Assembly (NCBI GenBank): GCA_945906795.1
Contig: CAMDRO010000001.1
Location: 1-64,000, forward strand
Origin: Spirosoma fluviale
GTDB taxonomy: Bacteria; Bacteroidota; Bacteroidia; Cytophagales; Spirosomataceae
Length of the DNA: 64,000 nucleotides
Direction of reading: 5' to 3'
Shown: positions 50,659 to 60,755 of the stretch, piece after piece
How the letters are laid out: each line of letters starts with the position of its first letter
Position numbering within the stretch: the first letter of the stretch is position 1
Position numbers and translations under genes: made by a program
Notes under the pieces: generated by a model
Told to the model about the DNA's origin: nothing
The model's input: the letters and a program-made list of their open reading frames with translations, nothing else
Databases searched by the model: none

Positions 50659-51543
50659 CTAAATTAGATTTGAAATACTAGTTTTCAATTTTGAATTAAG
50701 TGAAAAGTTGGTGGCTATTAAACTAAATAAACAACAAAATAAGGTGCATATGACAAATGAAAGAATTTGCATATTATTTTCTTCAATCATCCCTTTTAGC
50801 TCAGGAATTGAATTTGAAAAATAATAGATTAAAACGTAAGCCATTAGGGCACCTATGGTACCACCAATTATTCCTTGCATTAACGATGCAATTAAATATG
50901 GCTTTCTGATGTAATTGTTAGTAGAACCTAATAATTGCATGGATTTAATTAAAATGCGGTTAGCATGAATATTAATTTTAACAAAATTGGATATTTGTAA
51001 GTAAACAAACACACATACACTAAATAAAATGAAAAATAAAAAATATGAAATTTGATTTATTTTTTTTATCAATGTTGATACGTATCTATTGGGAAATGTT
51101 ACTTCATACACTCCATCGATTTTTGAAAGATTCTTTGAAAGTATATTAAATTCAGTTTCATTTTTAAATTCATCGATTATGCCGATAATCAATAAATTTT
51201 TAAATGGGTTATTGTCTCCAAGTAAATCTTCGAAATCTTCATTATTTTTTAAACTAAATTCATTAGCTGTTTTATTTTTACTTTTAAATTCGATGTCTGA
51301 TTTACCATTTATTTTATTTAAATAGGGCATTTTTTGGAATTGTAAAACAAGCGTTTTTATCTGATTGATATCTAAGGAATCTTCTAAATAAATAAACATT
51401 TTCATTTGAGAAGTAATGTCATTTTTCCATTTTGAGGCACCAAGAATTAACTGAAAAAATAAACTTATAATAAAAGCTAAACTAGCAATTGATATTATGA
51501 GTGTGGAGTTTTTCCTAATTGTTTTTTGTTTATTTGATTTCAT
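50659..51543 (-). CDS. ftsX: Cell division protein FtsX-like permease
   Basis: 294 aa; FtsX topology and extracellular domain; FPNRYVSTLIKKINQISYFLFF; ANRILIKSMQLLGSTNNYIRKPYLIASLMQGIIGG. Confidence 0.88.
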   Translation of the reverse strand: MKSNKQKTIRKNSTLIISIASLAFIISLFFQLILGASKWKNDITSQMKMFIYLEDSLDINQIKTLVLQFQKMPYLNKINGKSDIEFKSKNKTANEFSLKNNEDFEDLLGDNNPFKNLLIIGIIDEFKNETEFNILSKNLSKIDGVYEVTFPNRYVSTLIKKINQISYFLFFILFSVCVFVYLQISNFVKINIHANRILIKSMQLLGSTNNYIRKPYLIASLMQGIIGGTIGALMAYVLIYYFSNSIPELKGMIEENNMQILSFVICTLFCCLFSLIATNFSLNSKLKTSISNLI

Positions 51544-52117
51544 TTGTATTTTTTAATCTAGAAATGTCATCTCTTAGTTTTGCAGCCAGCTCATAATTTT
51601 CATTTATTAAGGCTTCAGCCATTAGTTTATTTAAATCGTCGTAATTTAAAGTTGTTTTTGTCTCTTTAATTTTATGCTGGTCACTGGGTTCGATATTTAT
51701 TTGTGTTTCGTGAATAGATAATGTTTCCAGTAAATTTGAATCAATTTTTATAGGAACTTTTGATCTTAACGAAATAGCCACAGCATCAGAAGGCCTCGAA
51801 TCAATATCCATATATTTATTTTTGACAATGACTGTAATTATTGCATAGAAAATACCATCTACAAACTTTGTTATTGTTATAGAGTCTATCTTTATCGATA
51901 AACCATTTAACATATTTACAAATAGGTCATGCGTTAACGGCCTACTAGGTTTGATACCTTCCATTTCAATAATAATGGCTTGGGCCTCATTATAACCGAT
52001 AACGATTGGAAATTTAAGATTAGAATTTACTTTTGACTCAAGTAAAAGAATAAAAGAACTTGATCCAGCGCTGCTTGGAAGTAAGTTTGCAATAATTAAA
52101 TGGTGAATATTTTCCAA
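51530..52117 (-). CDS. Bifunctional nuclease (DUF151) domain plus C-terminal UVR motif
   Basis: 195 aa; FPIVIGYNEAQAIIIEMEGIKPSRPLTHDLF, DSRPSDAVAISLRSKVPI, LNKLMAEALINENYELAAKLRDDI. Confidence 0.9.
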   Translation of the reverse strand: MENIHHLIIANLLPSSAGSSSFILLLESKVNSNLKFPIVIGYNEAQAIIIEMEGIKPSRPLTHDLFVNMLNGLSIKIDSITITKFVDGIFYAIITVIVKNKYMDIDSRPSDAVAISLRSKVPIKIDSNLLETLSIHETQINIEPSDQHKIKETKTTLNYDDLNKLMAEALINENYELAAKLRDDISRLKNTNEIK

Positions 52118-52157
52118 TTGTTAAATAAAACCTAAATGTACGAAAAATGGCCTAAAT

Positions 52158-53126
52158 TTAAACCTCATCAAATAGTTTTGTTAACTCTGGAACTATTTCA
52201 AACAAATCACCTAATATAACATAATCAGCATTTTTAGTAAATGGAGCCTCAGGATCATTGTTTATAACTACTATAGTCCCTGATCCATTAACACCTGCTA
52301 AATGCTGTATCGCACCGGATATTCCACATGCAATATAGAGTTTTGGATTTATTTTTATTCCAGTTTGTCCGACATGTTCATGATGTGGTCTCCAGTTTAA
52401 ATCAGATACAGGTTTTGAACATGCAGTAGCAGCCTTAATTTTTTTAGCTAAATTTAGGATTATATCCCAATTTTCAGGGTCTTTTAACCCTCTGCCTGCG
52501 CCAACTACAATTTCTGCCTCAGATAATTGTATTTCACTTTGTATCGTCGATTCTCCTATAATTTTACTAGTTGAAATATTGATTGAAACTATATTTTCAA
52601 TTTTAATTTCCTTGAAAACTAATTGATCATCTGATACTAAGTCTCCAGTAAATCCTTTTGGAAAAATTGCAATACACGGACCATTCGTTCCGTTCATTTT
52701 TGCTATAGCCTTACCAGAAAATATTGATTTAGAAAAATAAAATAATCCATCTTCCACTTGTAACGATTTTATATTAGCAATTAAATTGTAATTTAAAATC
52801 ATCGCTAGCTTAGCGCATATTAAATCATTTGTTGTTGATTTAGAGCAAAATACATGACTGATATTATTATTCTTTACATGTAATACTATTTTTTCTAAAC
52901 AGTCATTGGTTGAAAAATGAATATTATTATTCATTGTAAAACTAGTAATAGATTCTGATTTTGTGGTTGTTGTGATGGAGCAACTTTTTATGTCTTGAAA
53001 AGTGTATAAATAAATCTGAAAATTCGAGTCCTTTTCAACTATACTATTTGCAAAGTTTAATAACGATTTTGAATTTTTAGTTAACTCATTTTGCTTAAAA
53101 TCTAAAAAAACGGCTAATTTTTTCAT
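52158..53126 (-). CDS. etfA: Electron transfer flavoprotein alpha subunit
   Basis: 322 aa; VVGAGRGLKDPENWDIILNLAKKIKAATACSKPVSD, HEHVGQTGIKINPKLYIACGISGAIQHLAG. Confidence 0.95.
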   Translation of the reverse strand: MKKLAVFLDFKQNELTKNSKSLLNFANSIVEKDSNFQIYLYTFQDIKSCSITTTTKSESITSFTMNNNIHFSTNDCLEKIVLHVKNNNISHVFCSKSTTNDLICAKLAMILNYNLIANIKSLQVEDGLFYFSKSIFSGKAIAKMNGTNGPCIAIFPKGFTGDLVSDDQLVFKEIKIENIVSINISTSKIIGESTIQSEIQLSEAEIVVGAGRGLKDPENWDIILNLAKKIKAATACSKPVSDLNWRPHHEHVGQTGIKINPKLYIACGISGAIQHLAGVNGSGTIVVINNDPEAPFTKNADYVILGDLFEIVPELTKLFDEV

Positions 53127-53127
53127 A

Positions 53128-53868
53128 TTAATTAAATTGGATATCTTTCTTTAATGCTTGAATTAAAACATTTAAATTTTCCTTTGGAATAATTATTTGC
53201 TTTCTATTAGTTTCATTTACTATTTCTTGATTTATTTCAAGATTTGACTCATTATATTTCATTTCTAACATCGTTAATTCTTTAGTTCTAGCTGTCATAA
53301 TTCCTCGCATGGAAGGAATTTTCCACTCGGCTATAGGTTCTTGACATCCCAAAACGGCTGGTAGTTGACATTGTATCGTTGATTTACCTGAATCGGTTTC
53401 AATTTGTAGTTCAAGACCTTCATCAATCACATCTAGTTGCATTACAGGAGAAAAATGATTGTAATTTAAACCAGATGCTACTAGCCCATGAATCATTCCG
53501 CTATTATAATCTATAGCCTCTTTCCCCATTAAAATTAAATCAAAATGATTTTCTTTTACGTAGTTAACTATTTCGTTTGCTATTTGAATGGAGCTTGTTG
53601 GTTCTCCATTTATTCTGATTGCATAATCTGCTCCCAATGCTAAACATTTTCTAATTAAAGGTTCAGATTTGTCTAGGCCTACATGAAAAACGGCAACTTC
53701 AACATTAGCCATTGAATCTTTTATTTCAATTGCCCTAGATAAAGCGTAATCATCATATGGACCTACGATAAATGTCAAATCATCCTTCTTTACAAAATTA
53801 TCTGATGCTTCTTTTGTAATTTTAGAAGTTGTATCGGGTACTATGGAGATGCATACTAAAATTTTCAT
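53128..53868 (-). CDS. etfB: Electron transfer flavoprotein beta subunit
   Basis: 246 aa; DDYALSRAIEIKD, LILMGKEAIDYNSGMIHGLVAS, IPSMRGIMTARTKEL. Confidence 0.95.
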   Translation of the reverse strand: MKILVCISIVPDTTSKITKEASDNFVKKDDLTFIVGPYDDYALSRAIEIKDSMANVEVAVFHVGLDKSEPLIRKCLALGADYAIRINGEPTSSIQIANEIVNYVKENHFDLILMGKEAIDYNSGMIHGLVASGLNYNHFSPVMQLDVIDEGLELQIETDSGKSTIQCQLPAVLGCQEPIAEWKIPSMRGIMTARTKELTMLEMKYNESNLEINQEIVNETNRKQIIIPKENLNVLIQALKKDIQFN

Positions 53869-53917
53869 AATTTTTATTTGTTATGCAAGCATACTATATT
53901 TTTTTAATTTATACAAA

Positions 53918-54229
53918 ATGAATCGAAAAGAATTTATTATTTCTGAGTTGATAAATAATTCCCAGGATCCTTTTAATCTTTATTTACTTGCTCTAGAATA
54001 TTTAAAGGAAAATAATAGGAGGGAAGCTATTTTAAAATTTAACACTATATATGAAACCTCGCCCAATTATTTGCCTTTATACTACATATATGCTTTAAAT
54101 TTAATTGAAATGAAAAATTTTGAAACTGCAAAATTAATAATTAAAAAGGGCATCGAATTAGCAATACTAATAAAGAAAGAAAAAGTTAAAAATGAATTAG
54201 AACAATTATTTGAATTGTATTTTGATTAA
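53918..54229 (+). CDS. Small TPR-type protein
   Basis: About 103 aa from ATG 53918: [64 protein letters not shown]. The track start at 53843 overlaps the etfB start and looks over-extended. Confidence 0.75.
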   Translation: MNRKEFIISELINNSQDPFNLYLLALEYLKENNRREAILKFNTIYETSPNYLPLYYIYALNLIEMKNFETAKLIIKKGIELAILIKKEKVKNELEQLFELYFD

Positions 54230-56109
54230 GAATACATGATTTCTTCTAAATCTTTTTCGATGATTAAATTCTCAATGATAAATTTCTGTCTTTCAGGGGT
54301 ATTTTTTCCCATGTAATAATTTAGTAATTGCTGGATTGTAAAATCTTTAGCTAAAATAACAGGATCTAATTTTATGTTTTCGCCTATAAAATTCCCAAAC
54401 TCGTCAGGAGATATTTCCCCAAGGCCCTTAAATCTTGTTATTTCAGGCTTTGGTCCTAATTTTTCAATTGCGTTTCTACGTTCTTCTTCATTATAACAAT
54501 AAAGAGTTTCCTTTTTATTTCGTACGCGAAATAGTGGAGTCTCTAATATATAGATGTGACCGTTACGTACTAAATCTGGAAAAAATTGCAAAAAGAAGGT
54601 AAGAATTAATAATCTGATGTGCATTCCATCCACATCAGCATCGGTAGCAATGACAATTTTGTTATATCTTAAATTATCTAATGAATCTTCAATATCTAAT
54701 GCATGTTGCAATAAATTAAACTCTTCATTTTCATAAACTATTTTTTTAGTAAGGCCAAAACTATTTAAAGGTTTACCCCGTAGACTAAAAACAGCCTGTA
54801 ATTGAACATCTCGTGACTTTGTAATACTTCCACTAGCTGAATCTCCTTCCGTTATAAATAAAATTGTATCATGTTTTGATTCTGACTTTTCATCTGAAAA
54901 ATGAATTCGACAATCTCTAAGTTTTTTATTATGCAGATTCGCTTTTTTTGCTCGCTCATTGGCCAATTTTTTTATTCCAGCAATATCTTTTCTTTCTCTT
55001 TCAGATTGTAATATTCTTTTTAATATGGCATCTGCCGTAGTGGGATTTTTATGCAAAAAATTATCTAATTCATTTTTTATAAAATCTCCTATAAATGATC
55101 TGATTGATGTAGAATTTGAATCAGGCGATATGGTCGTGGATCCAAGCTTAGTTTTTGTCTGTGATTCAAAAACGGGTTCCTGCACTCTTATGGCAATTGC
55201 ACCCACAATACTCGCTCGAATATCTGATGGATCAAATTCTTTTTTATAAAACTCTCTGCATGTTTTTACAAGTGCTTCTCTAAACGAAGATAAATGGGTT
55301 CCCCCTTGTGTTGTATTTTGTCCATTGACAAATGAATAATATTCTTCTCCATATTGATTGTTATGTGTTATGGCTAATTCTATATCATTGCCTTTTAAAT
55401 GTATGATTGGATAGCGGTTTTCATCGGAATTTGTTTTTTTATTAAGTAAATCCAATAATCCATTTTGAGAGAAATATTTTTCTCCATTAAAATTTATGGT
55501 TAGTCCTGCATTTAAATAGGCGTAATTCCAAAATAGGGAATCAAGATATTGCGGAATAAAATGGTAATTTTTGAATATACTATTATCAGGCTCAAAAATT
55601 ACATGGGTGCCACTTTTAGAATTAGAAGTGTCAATTCCATTTGATTCACTTGTAAGTTCTCCTTTTGAAAATTCTGCCCATTTAGTCGATCCATCACGAT
55701 AAGATTGCACCTTAAAATATTGCGATAAAGCATTGGTTGCTTTAGTACCAACCCCATTTAATCCTACTGATTTTTGAAAAGCTCCTGAATCATATTTTCC
55801 ACCAGTATTGATTTTTGATACACAATCAATGACTTTGCCCAAAGGTATTCCTCTCCCAAAATCACGTATCTCCACTTTATGATCTGAAATTTTAACTTCA
55901 ATTGATTTGCCGTTGCCCATCATGTGTTCATCAATTGAATTATCCATAATTTCCTTTACTAACACGTAAATTCCATCATCAACGGAAGAGCCATCACCTA
56001 ATTTTCCGATATACATACCGGGTCTTAAACGTATATGTTCTTTCCAGTCTAATGACCTTATACTATCATCATTATAAACTACTTTTGGGGTTTCTTCTAT
56101 TTCTTTCAC
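54226..56109 (-). CDS. parE: DNA topoisomerase IV subunit B (GyrB/ParE family)
   Basis: 627 aa; [75 protein letters not shown]. Confidence 0.93.
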   Translation of the reverse strand: MKEIEETPKVVYNDDSIRSLDWKEHIRLRPGMYIGKLGDGSSVDDGIYVLVKEIMDNSIDEHMMGNGKSIEVKISDHKVEIRDFGRGIPLGKVIDCVSKINTGGKYDSGAFQKSVGLNGVGTKATNALSQYFKVQSYRDGSTKWAEFSKGELTSESNGIDTSNSKSGTHVIFEPDNSIFKNYHFIPQYLDSLFWNYAYLNAGLTINFNGEKYFSQNGLLDLLNKKTNSDENRYPIIHLKGNDIELAITHNNQYGEEYYSFVNGQNTTQGGTHLSSFREALVKTCREFYKKEFDPSDIRASIVGAIAIRVQEPVFESQTKTKLGSTTISPDSNSTSIRSFIGDFIKNELDNFLHKNPTTADAILKRILQSERERKDIAGIKKLANERAKKANLHNKKLRDCRIHFSDEKSESKHDTILFITEGDSASGSITKSRDVQLQAVFSLRGKPLNSFGLTKKIVYENEEFNLLQHALDIEDSLDNLRYNKIVIATDADVDGMHIRLLILTFFLQFFPDLVRNGHIYILETPLFRVRNKKETLYCYNEEERRNAIEKLGPKPEITRFKGLGEISPDEFGNFIGENIKLDPVILAKDFTIQQLLNYYMGKNTPERQKFIIENLIIEKDLEEIMYS

Positions 56110-56185
56110 TGCGTAAAAATTACTTACTATTTGTTTCTGTATTTTAATAATTAGTATAAAATTAAAGAATTATGAGCTTTTTTTA

Positions 56186-56193
56186 TAATTTTG
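56186..56193 (+). promoter_or_regulatory. Candidate -7 element upstream of the SLBB export gene
   Basis: TAATTTTG matches TAnnTTTG 30 nt before the ATG; no clear -33. Confidence 0.35.
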
Positions 56194-56222
56194 TTATCTT
56201 GAAATAATTTAATTTTACATTT

Positions 56223-58886
56223 ATGAAATTACGAATATTTTTCTTAGGCTTGTTGCTTTTAATTAATTCAAATCTAATATTTTCTCAGGCTTTCCCTCTT
56301 GGTCCTCAAATTCCCAATGTATTAAGATCGGGATATACAAATAGTATTGCGCCTCAACAACCAACCTCCACAAAAAGATCTTATTTGTCTTCTAATAATC
56401 AAAAATTGTATAATGACAGTATTATAACGACTAGAACATCTAATTATAACCTGAATAACAGCGAGGTCGATACGGCTATAATAAGTTTAAGGAAAAAGAT
56501 TTTTGGTTTTTCTATTTTTAATAATAAAGTAGGAGTTTTTGAACCCAATTTGAAAATAGCTACACCTAAATCATATGTTATTGGTCCTGATGATGAATTA
56601 ATTGTTGATATAAATGGATATTCAGAGGAACATTATACTTTAAATGTTAGTCCGGATGGATTTGTTAAAATTAATAGAATAGGCAATATTTATGTTTCTG
56701 GACTTACCATTGAAGAGGCTAAAAATAGAATTATTAAAAAATTATCTCAAATATATGTTGGTCTAAGGTTAAATAGCAATAATTCAAGTACTAGGACACT
56801 TTCCGCTTCTATTTCTTTAGGAAATATTAGAACAGTAAGTGTTACTGTTCAAGGTGAAGTTATGTTTCCGGGTACGTACTCGGTGCCAAGTTTAGCAAGA
56901 GTTATGAATGTGTTGTATTTAGCCGGTGGTCCAAATGAGAAAGGTACTTTTCGGGAAATTCAAGTTATACGTAATAAAAAAGTTTTTGCTACCGTTGACT
57001 TATATGATTTATTGACATCTGGAATTCAAAAAAATGACATTAATATTCAGGACCAAGATATTATTAAAGTTGGCGTATATAAGAGTCGTGTTGAATTAAG
57101 AGGTAAAATTAAAAGAGAAGGTTTGTTTGAAGTTTTGGCACATGAGAATTTTGATTATGTGCTTAATGAATTCGGTGGTGGATTTACAGAAAATGCATTT
57201 AAAGAATTAATAAAAATTAAAAGGTTTACCAATCGAGACTTAAAATTAATAGATTTGAATGCAGAATTTTTTAATTCTTTTCACCCAAATTCTGGTGATG
57301 TGTTTCAAGCAGAATCAATAGATGAAAATCATTATGAAAATAAAGTATCCATCTTTGGAGAAGTTTTTAGGCCAGGAGATTTTTCTTTAGAATCCAGTTC
57401 CACACTACTAAAATTAATAGCGAGAGCCGGAGGTTTAAGAGAAAATTCCTTTTTAGAAAGAGGTGTAATTCAAAGGATTAATTCAGATTTATCAGCTGAT
57501 AATCTGTCATTTAATTTGAAAGATATTATTAATAAAAGATCACCGGATTTAATTTTAAAGCGCGAGGATCAAGTGACTATATTTTCAATTTTAGACTTAA
57601 AAGAGAAATATACGGTGACCATACACGGTGAAATAAATTTAAAAACATTAAAAAAAGCATCAAAAGTAAATAGTGATATTAATAATAATTCATCTAAACT
57701 TGGTATTTCAGAAGATGAACCAAATAGTAAGGAAAATAACCTAAATCAACAAAACAGAAATAATCGATTGGGTAACTCTAATGATAATATCGACAAAAAT
57801 ATATCAAATTTAATAGATGATGAGGGTTATAATATTTTATCGAGTGAAATTTCCGATGAGTTTAAATCTTCTGAAAAAAGTAACGCCTTAATTAATCGAC
57901 AAGTTAAACTGACTCTTCCTTATGCTGATCATATGACTGTTGAGGACGTAATTTTAAAAGCAGGTGGACTTCGTGAATCTGCAGCTACAGGTTATGTAGA
58001 AATTGTTAGGCGAAAGAAAAATATTGGTTTGGATAATCCAAGTTTAATCAATTCACAAATAGCAGAAATTATTAAATTTGGAATTAGTAATAATTTACAA
58101 TTAGATAATACGGCATCTAAATTTGAATTATCTCCATTTGATGAGATTTTTATAAGAACTTCCCCTAATTATGAATTACAACAATTTGTAACTGTTCAAG
58201 GACAAGTAGTTTTTCCAGGAGTATTTGGTTTAGAGCGGAAAGATGAACGTTTAAGTGACATTATTAATAGAGCAGGAGGGTTTAATACCCAAGCCTTTTC
58301 TGAAGGAGCTAAATTAATAAGAAAGAATCATTTAACTGAAATGGGGAAACTTTTACAAATTGAAAATTTTAATGAAAAACAAAATTCTTTTTCAAATGTA
58401 GATCGAGAATTTAATAATACCAATAAAGAAAATGTATTAATCGAGAAAATTGGTATTGATTTAATTTCGGCTATGAAAAATCCTGGTGGTCCAGATGATT
58501 TATTTTTAATAGCTGATGATATTATAGACATTCCCAAAGAACCCCAAACAGTAAAAGTTACAGGTGATGTTTTATATCCTAACAGTGTTAAATTTTCATT
58601 TAATAACACATTTAAAGATTATATTAATAGTTCAGGAGGATTTAAAAAATCTGCAGCCAGAAAATTGTCTTATGTTATTTATTTGAATGGCTCTGTAAAG
58701 CGTGTTAAGTCGTTTGGATTTATTAGATTTTATCCTAAGATTCAAAAAGGTTCTGAAATTATAATTCCAAAAGTAATAAATAATATTACGACAAGTCAAA
58801 ATATAGCAAATATTGTAGGGTTTGTTTCAACAACTATAACTAGTTTAATCGGAATAGTATTATTAATTAATTCAACTACGAAATAA
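56223..58886 (+). CDS. Polysaccharide export outer-membrane protein with multiple SLBB domains (Wza-like OPX)
   Basis: 887 aa; signal peptide; YVIGPDDELIVDINGYSEEHYTLNVSPDGFVKI; repeated VxGEVxxPGxYxL-type SLBB units. Confidence 0.93.
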   Translation: MKLRIFFLGLLLLINSNLIFSQAFPLGPQIPNVLRSGYTNSIAPQQPTSTKRSYLSSNNQKLYNDSIITTRTSNYNLNNSEVDTAIISLRKKIFGFSIFNNKVGVFEPNLKIATPKSYVIGPDDELIVDINGYSEEHYTLNVSPDGFVKINRIGNIYVSGLTIEEAKNRIIKKLSQIYVGLRLNSNNSSTRTLSASISLGNIRTVSVTVQGEVMFPGTYSVPSLARVMNVLYLAGGPNEKGTFREIQVIRNKKVFATVDLYDLLTSGIQKNDINIQDQDIIKVGVYKSRVELRGKIKREGLFEVLAHENFDYVLNEFGGGFTENAFKELIKIKRFTNRDLKLIDLNAEFFNSFHPNSGDVFQAESIDENHYENKVSIFGEVFRPGDFSLESSSTLLKLIARAGGLRENSFLERGVIQRINSDLSADNLSFNLKDIINKRSPDLILKREDQVTIFSILDLKEKYTVTIHGEINLKTLKKASKVNSDINNNSSKLGISEDEPNSKENNLNQQNRNNRLGNSNDNIDKNISNLIDDEGYNILSSEISDEFKSSEKSNALINRQVKLTLPYADHMTVEDVILKAGGLRESAATGYVEIVRRKKNIGLDNPSLINSQIAEIIKFGISNNLQLDNTASKFELSPFDEIFIRTSPNYELQQFVTVQGQVVFPGVFGLERKDERLSDIINRAGGFNTQAFSEGAKLIRKNHLTEMGKLLQIENFNEKQNSFSNVDREFNNTNKENVLIEKIGIDLISAMKNPGGPDDLFLIADDIIDIPKEPQTVKVTGDVLYPNSVKFSFNNTFKDYINSSGGFKKSAARKLSYVIYLNGSVKRVKSFGFIRFYPKIQKGSEIIIPKVINNITTSQNIANIVGFVSTTITSLIGIVLLINSTTK

Positions 58887-58889
58887 TTT

Positions 58890-59948
58890 ATGTTAAACGA
58901 AGATCAATTTTCATTTAAAAAGGTATTATTTTCTATTTTTTTAATCATTCCATTTTTAAAAATAAATAAATATTTTATATTAATTGGTTGCTGTGTCGGC
59001 ATTTCAATAGGTTTATATTTTGATATAGAAAATAATAAAAGTACTTTATATAAAAGTGAAATTATTTTTATCATGGATAGTGAAGCATCCAATTCCGGAG
59101 GAGCGCTAAGTGATTTAGTAGGATCATTGGGTTTGTCTAGCAGCCTTGGAGCGAGTAATACTTTATTTAGTGGTGAGAATTTCAAAGAATTGCTAAAAAC
59201 AAAAATAATTTATCGCAAAGCGTTGCTTAAAAAAGTTTTATGGAATGGCAAAGAAGATATATTTGCTAATGTATTTTTAAAAAAATCAAGAATAAATGAA
59301 TTCGAATGGAGCAAAAAGTCCAGAGATTTTTATATCCACAGATTTAAATCGTCAGATTTGAATGATTTAAATTTAAATGATAAAAATATATTAGATCAGA
59401 TATATTTACATTTGAGAGAAAAGACAATTGTAAGCACAGTGAATCAAAAATCAAGTTTTTTGACATTAAGTGTAGAAACTCGAAATGATACACTTTCTTA
59501 TATTTGGTCGAAGTTATATTTAAAAACGGTTACTGATTTTTATATTGACACTAAAACTAAAAAATCTAAAGAGGTTCTTAATTTAATGACGAGTAGAGTT
59601 GATTCTTTAAGAACAGCATTATATTATACCCAAGGGAAATTAGCGAATTTTCAAGATCAAAATCAGCAAATTATTTTTCAAAGAGCAAGAATGATAGCGG
59701 ACCGTTTACAAATGAATTCAACTCAATTGCAGGCTATGTATTTAGAATCCGTAAGAATTTTAGATAATTTAAAGTTCTCTCTAGTAAAAGAATCTCCTTT
59801 ATTAAATATTATTTCAGATACTGAATTACCACTAAAACCTTCACCAAAGTCTAATGGCCTAATACCAGTATTAGGTGCTATATTGGGATTTTTCTTTTCA
59901 TGTATTATTATATATTTAATAAACCTGTATAAAGAATTTAATTCTTAA
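58890..59948 (+). CDS. Chain-length determinant (Wzz-type polysaccharide co-polymerase, no kinase domain)
   Basis: 352 aa; N- and C-terminal TM, coiled-coil middle, C-terminal ELPLKPSPKSNGLIPVLGAILGFFFSCIIIYLINLYKE. Confidence 0.88.
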   Translation: MLNEDQFSFKKVLFSIFLIIPFLKINKYFILIGCCVGISIGLYFDIENNKSTLYKSEIIFIMDSEASNSGGALSDLVGSLGLSSSLGASNTLFSGENFKELLKTKIIYRKALLKKVLWNGKEDIFANVFLKKSRINEFEWSKKSRDFYIHRFKSSDLNDLNLNDKNILDQIYLHLREKTIVSTVNQKSSFLTLSVETRNDTLSYIWSKLYLKTVTDFYIDTKTKKSKEVLNLMTSRVDSLRTALYYTQGKLANFQDQNQQIIFQRARMIADRLQMNSTQLQAMYLESVRILDNLKFSLVKESPLLNIISDTELPLKPSPKSNGLIPVLGAILGFFFSCIIIYLINLYKEFNS

Positions 59949-59951
59949 ATA

Positions 59952-60755
59952 ATGGCATTTTTAAATATTTTTAATTTTCGATTTTTAAATAGTTTAGAAC
60001 TTTTTTTGATATTATCTAAACGAGATATAAGCGTTAGGTTTAAGCAAACAGCTTTAGGAATGATTTGGGCAATTATTAGGCCTATAACAACCATGCTTGT
60101 ATTTTTATTTGCTTATAAAAATTTAACCAATATCTCTAATATTTCAGGTTATCCCATTCAAATTGTAATATACTCGGGTATTTTGTTTTGGAACTTATTT
60201 GCGAATAGTTTCCAATCTGTTAGCAATTCAATATTGTTAAGTAGTAATTTAATATCTAAAGTATATTTTCCAAGAATGATTATATTATTTTCATCCATTG
60301 CAGTCTCTTTAATTGATTTTCTTTTCGGACTTTTTGTTTATTTTATTCTAGCCTTTTATTTTAATATTAATATTTCTTATAATCTATTTCTATTACCGGT
60401 AGTTGTAGTAATTATATTATTTATCAGCATAGGTTTAGGAGCTATTTTTGCATCTTTTTCTGTTAAAAAAAGAGATCTTTTACAATTAATTCCCATTATT
60501 GTTCAATATGGTTTTTTTGTTACCCCCATTGTTTATACGTCATTAGAATTTTATCTAAAACCTTGGTTTAAAATTTATACGTTTATTAATCCTTTGGTAG
60601 GTTTAGTAGAATTTTTCAGGTTTACATTAATTAGAGGTTATCACGTGCTTTCATTTAATGAAATACTAATTTCCATTTTTTCTTCTATATCAATTTTTAT
60701 ATTGGGTTTATTAGTATTCCATTTTAAAAAGGACACTTTTGTTGATTATTTATAA
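59952..60755 (+). CDS. Polysaccharide ABC exporter permease (Wzm/KpsM-like)
   Basis: 267 aa; KRDISVRFKQTALGMIWAIIRPITTMLVFLF, SVKKRDLLQLIPIIVQYGFFVTPIVY. Confidence 0.93.
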   Translation: MAFLNIFNFRFLNSLELFLILSKRDISVRFKQTALGMIWAIIRPITTMLVFLFAYKNLTNISNISGYPIQIVIYSGILFWNLFANSFQSVSNSILLSSNLISKVYFPRMIILFSSIAVSLIDFLFGLFVYFILAFYFNINISYNLFLLPVVVVIILFISIGLGAIFASFSVKKRDLLQLIPIIVQYGFFVTPIVYTSLEFYLKPWFKIYTFINPLVGLVEFFRFTLIRGYHVLSFNEILISIFSSISIFILGLLVFHFKKDTFVDYL

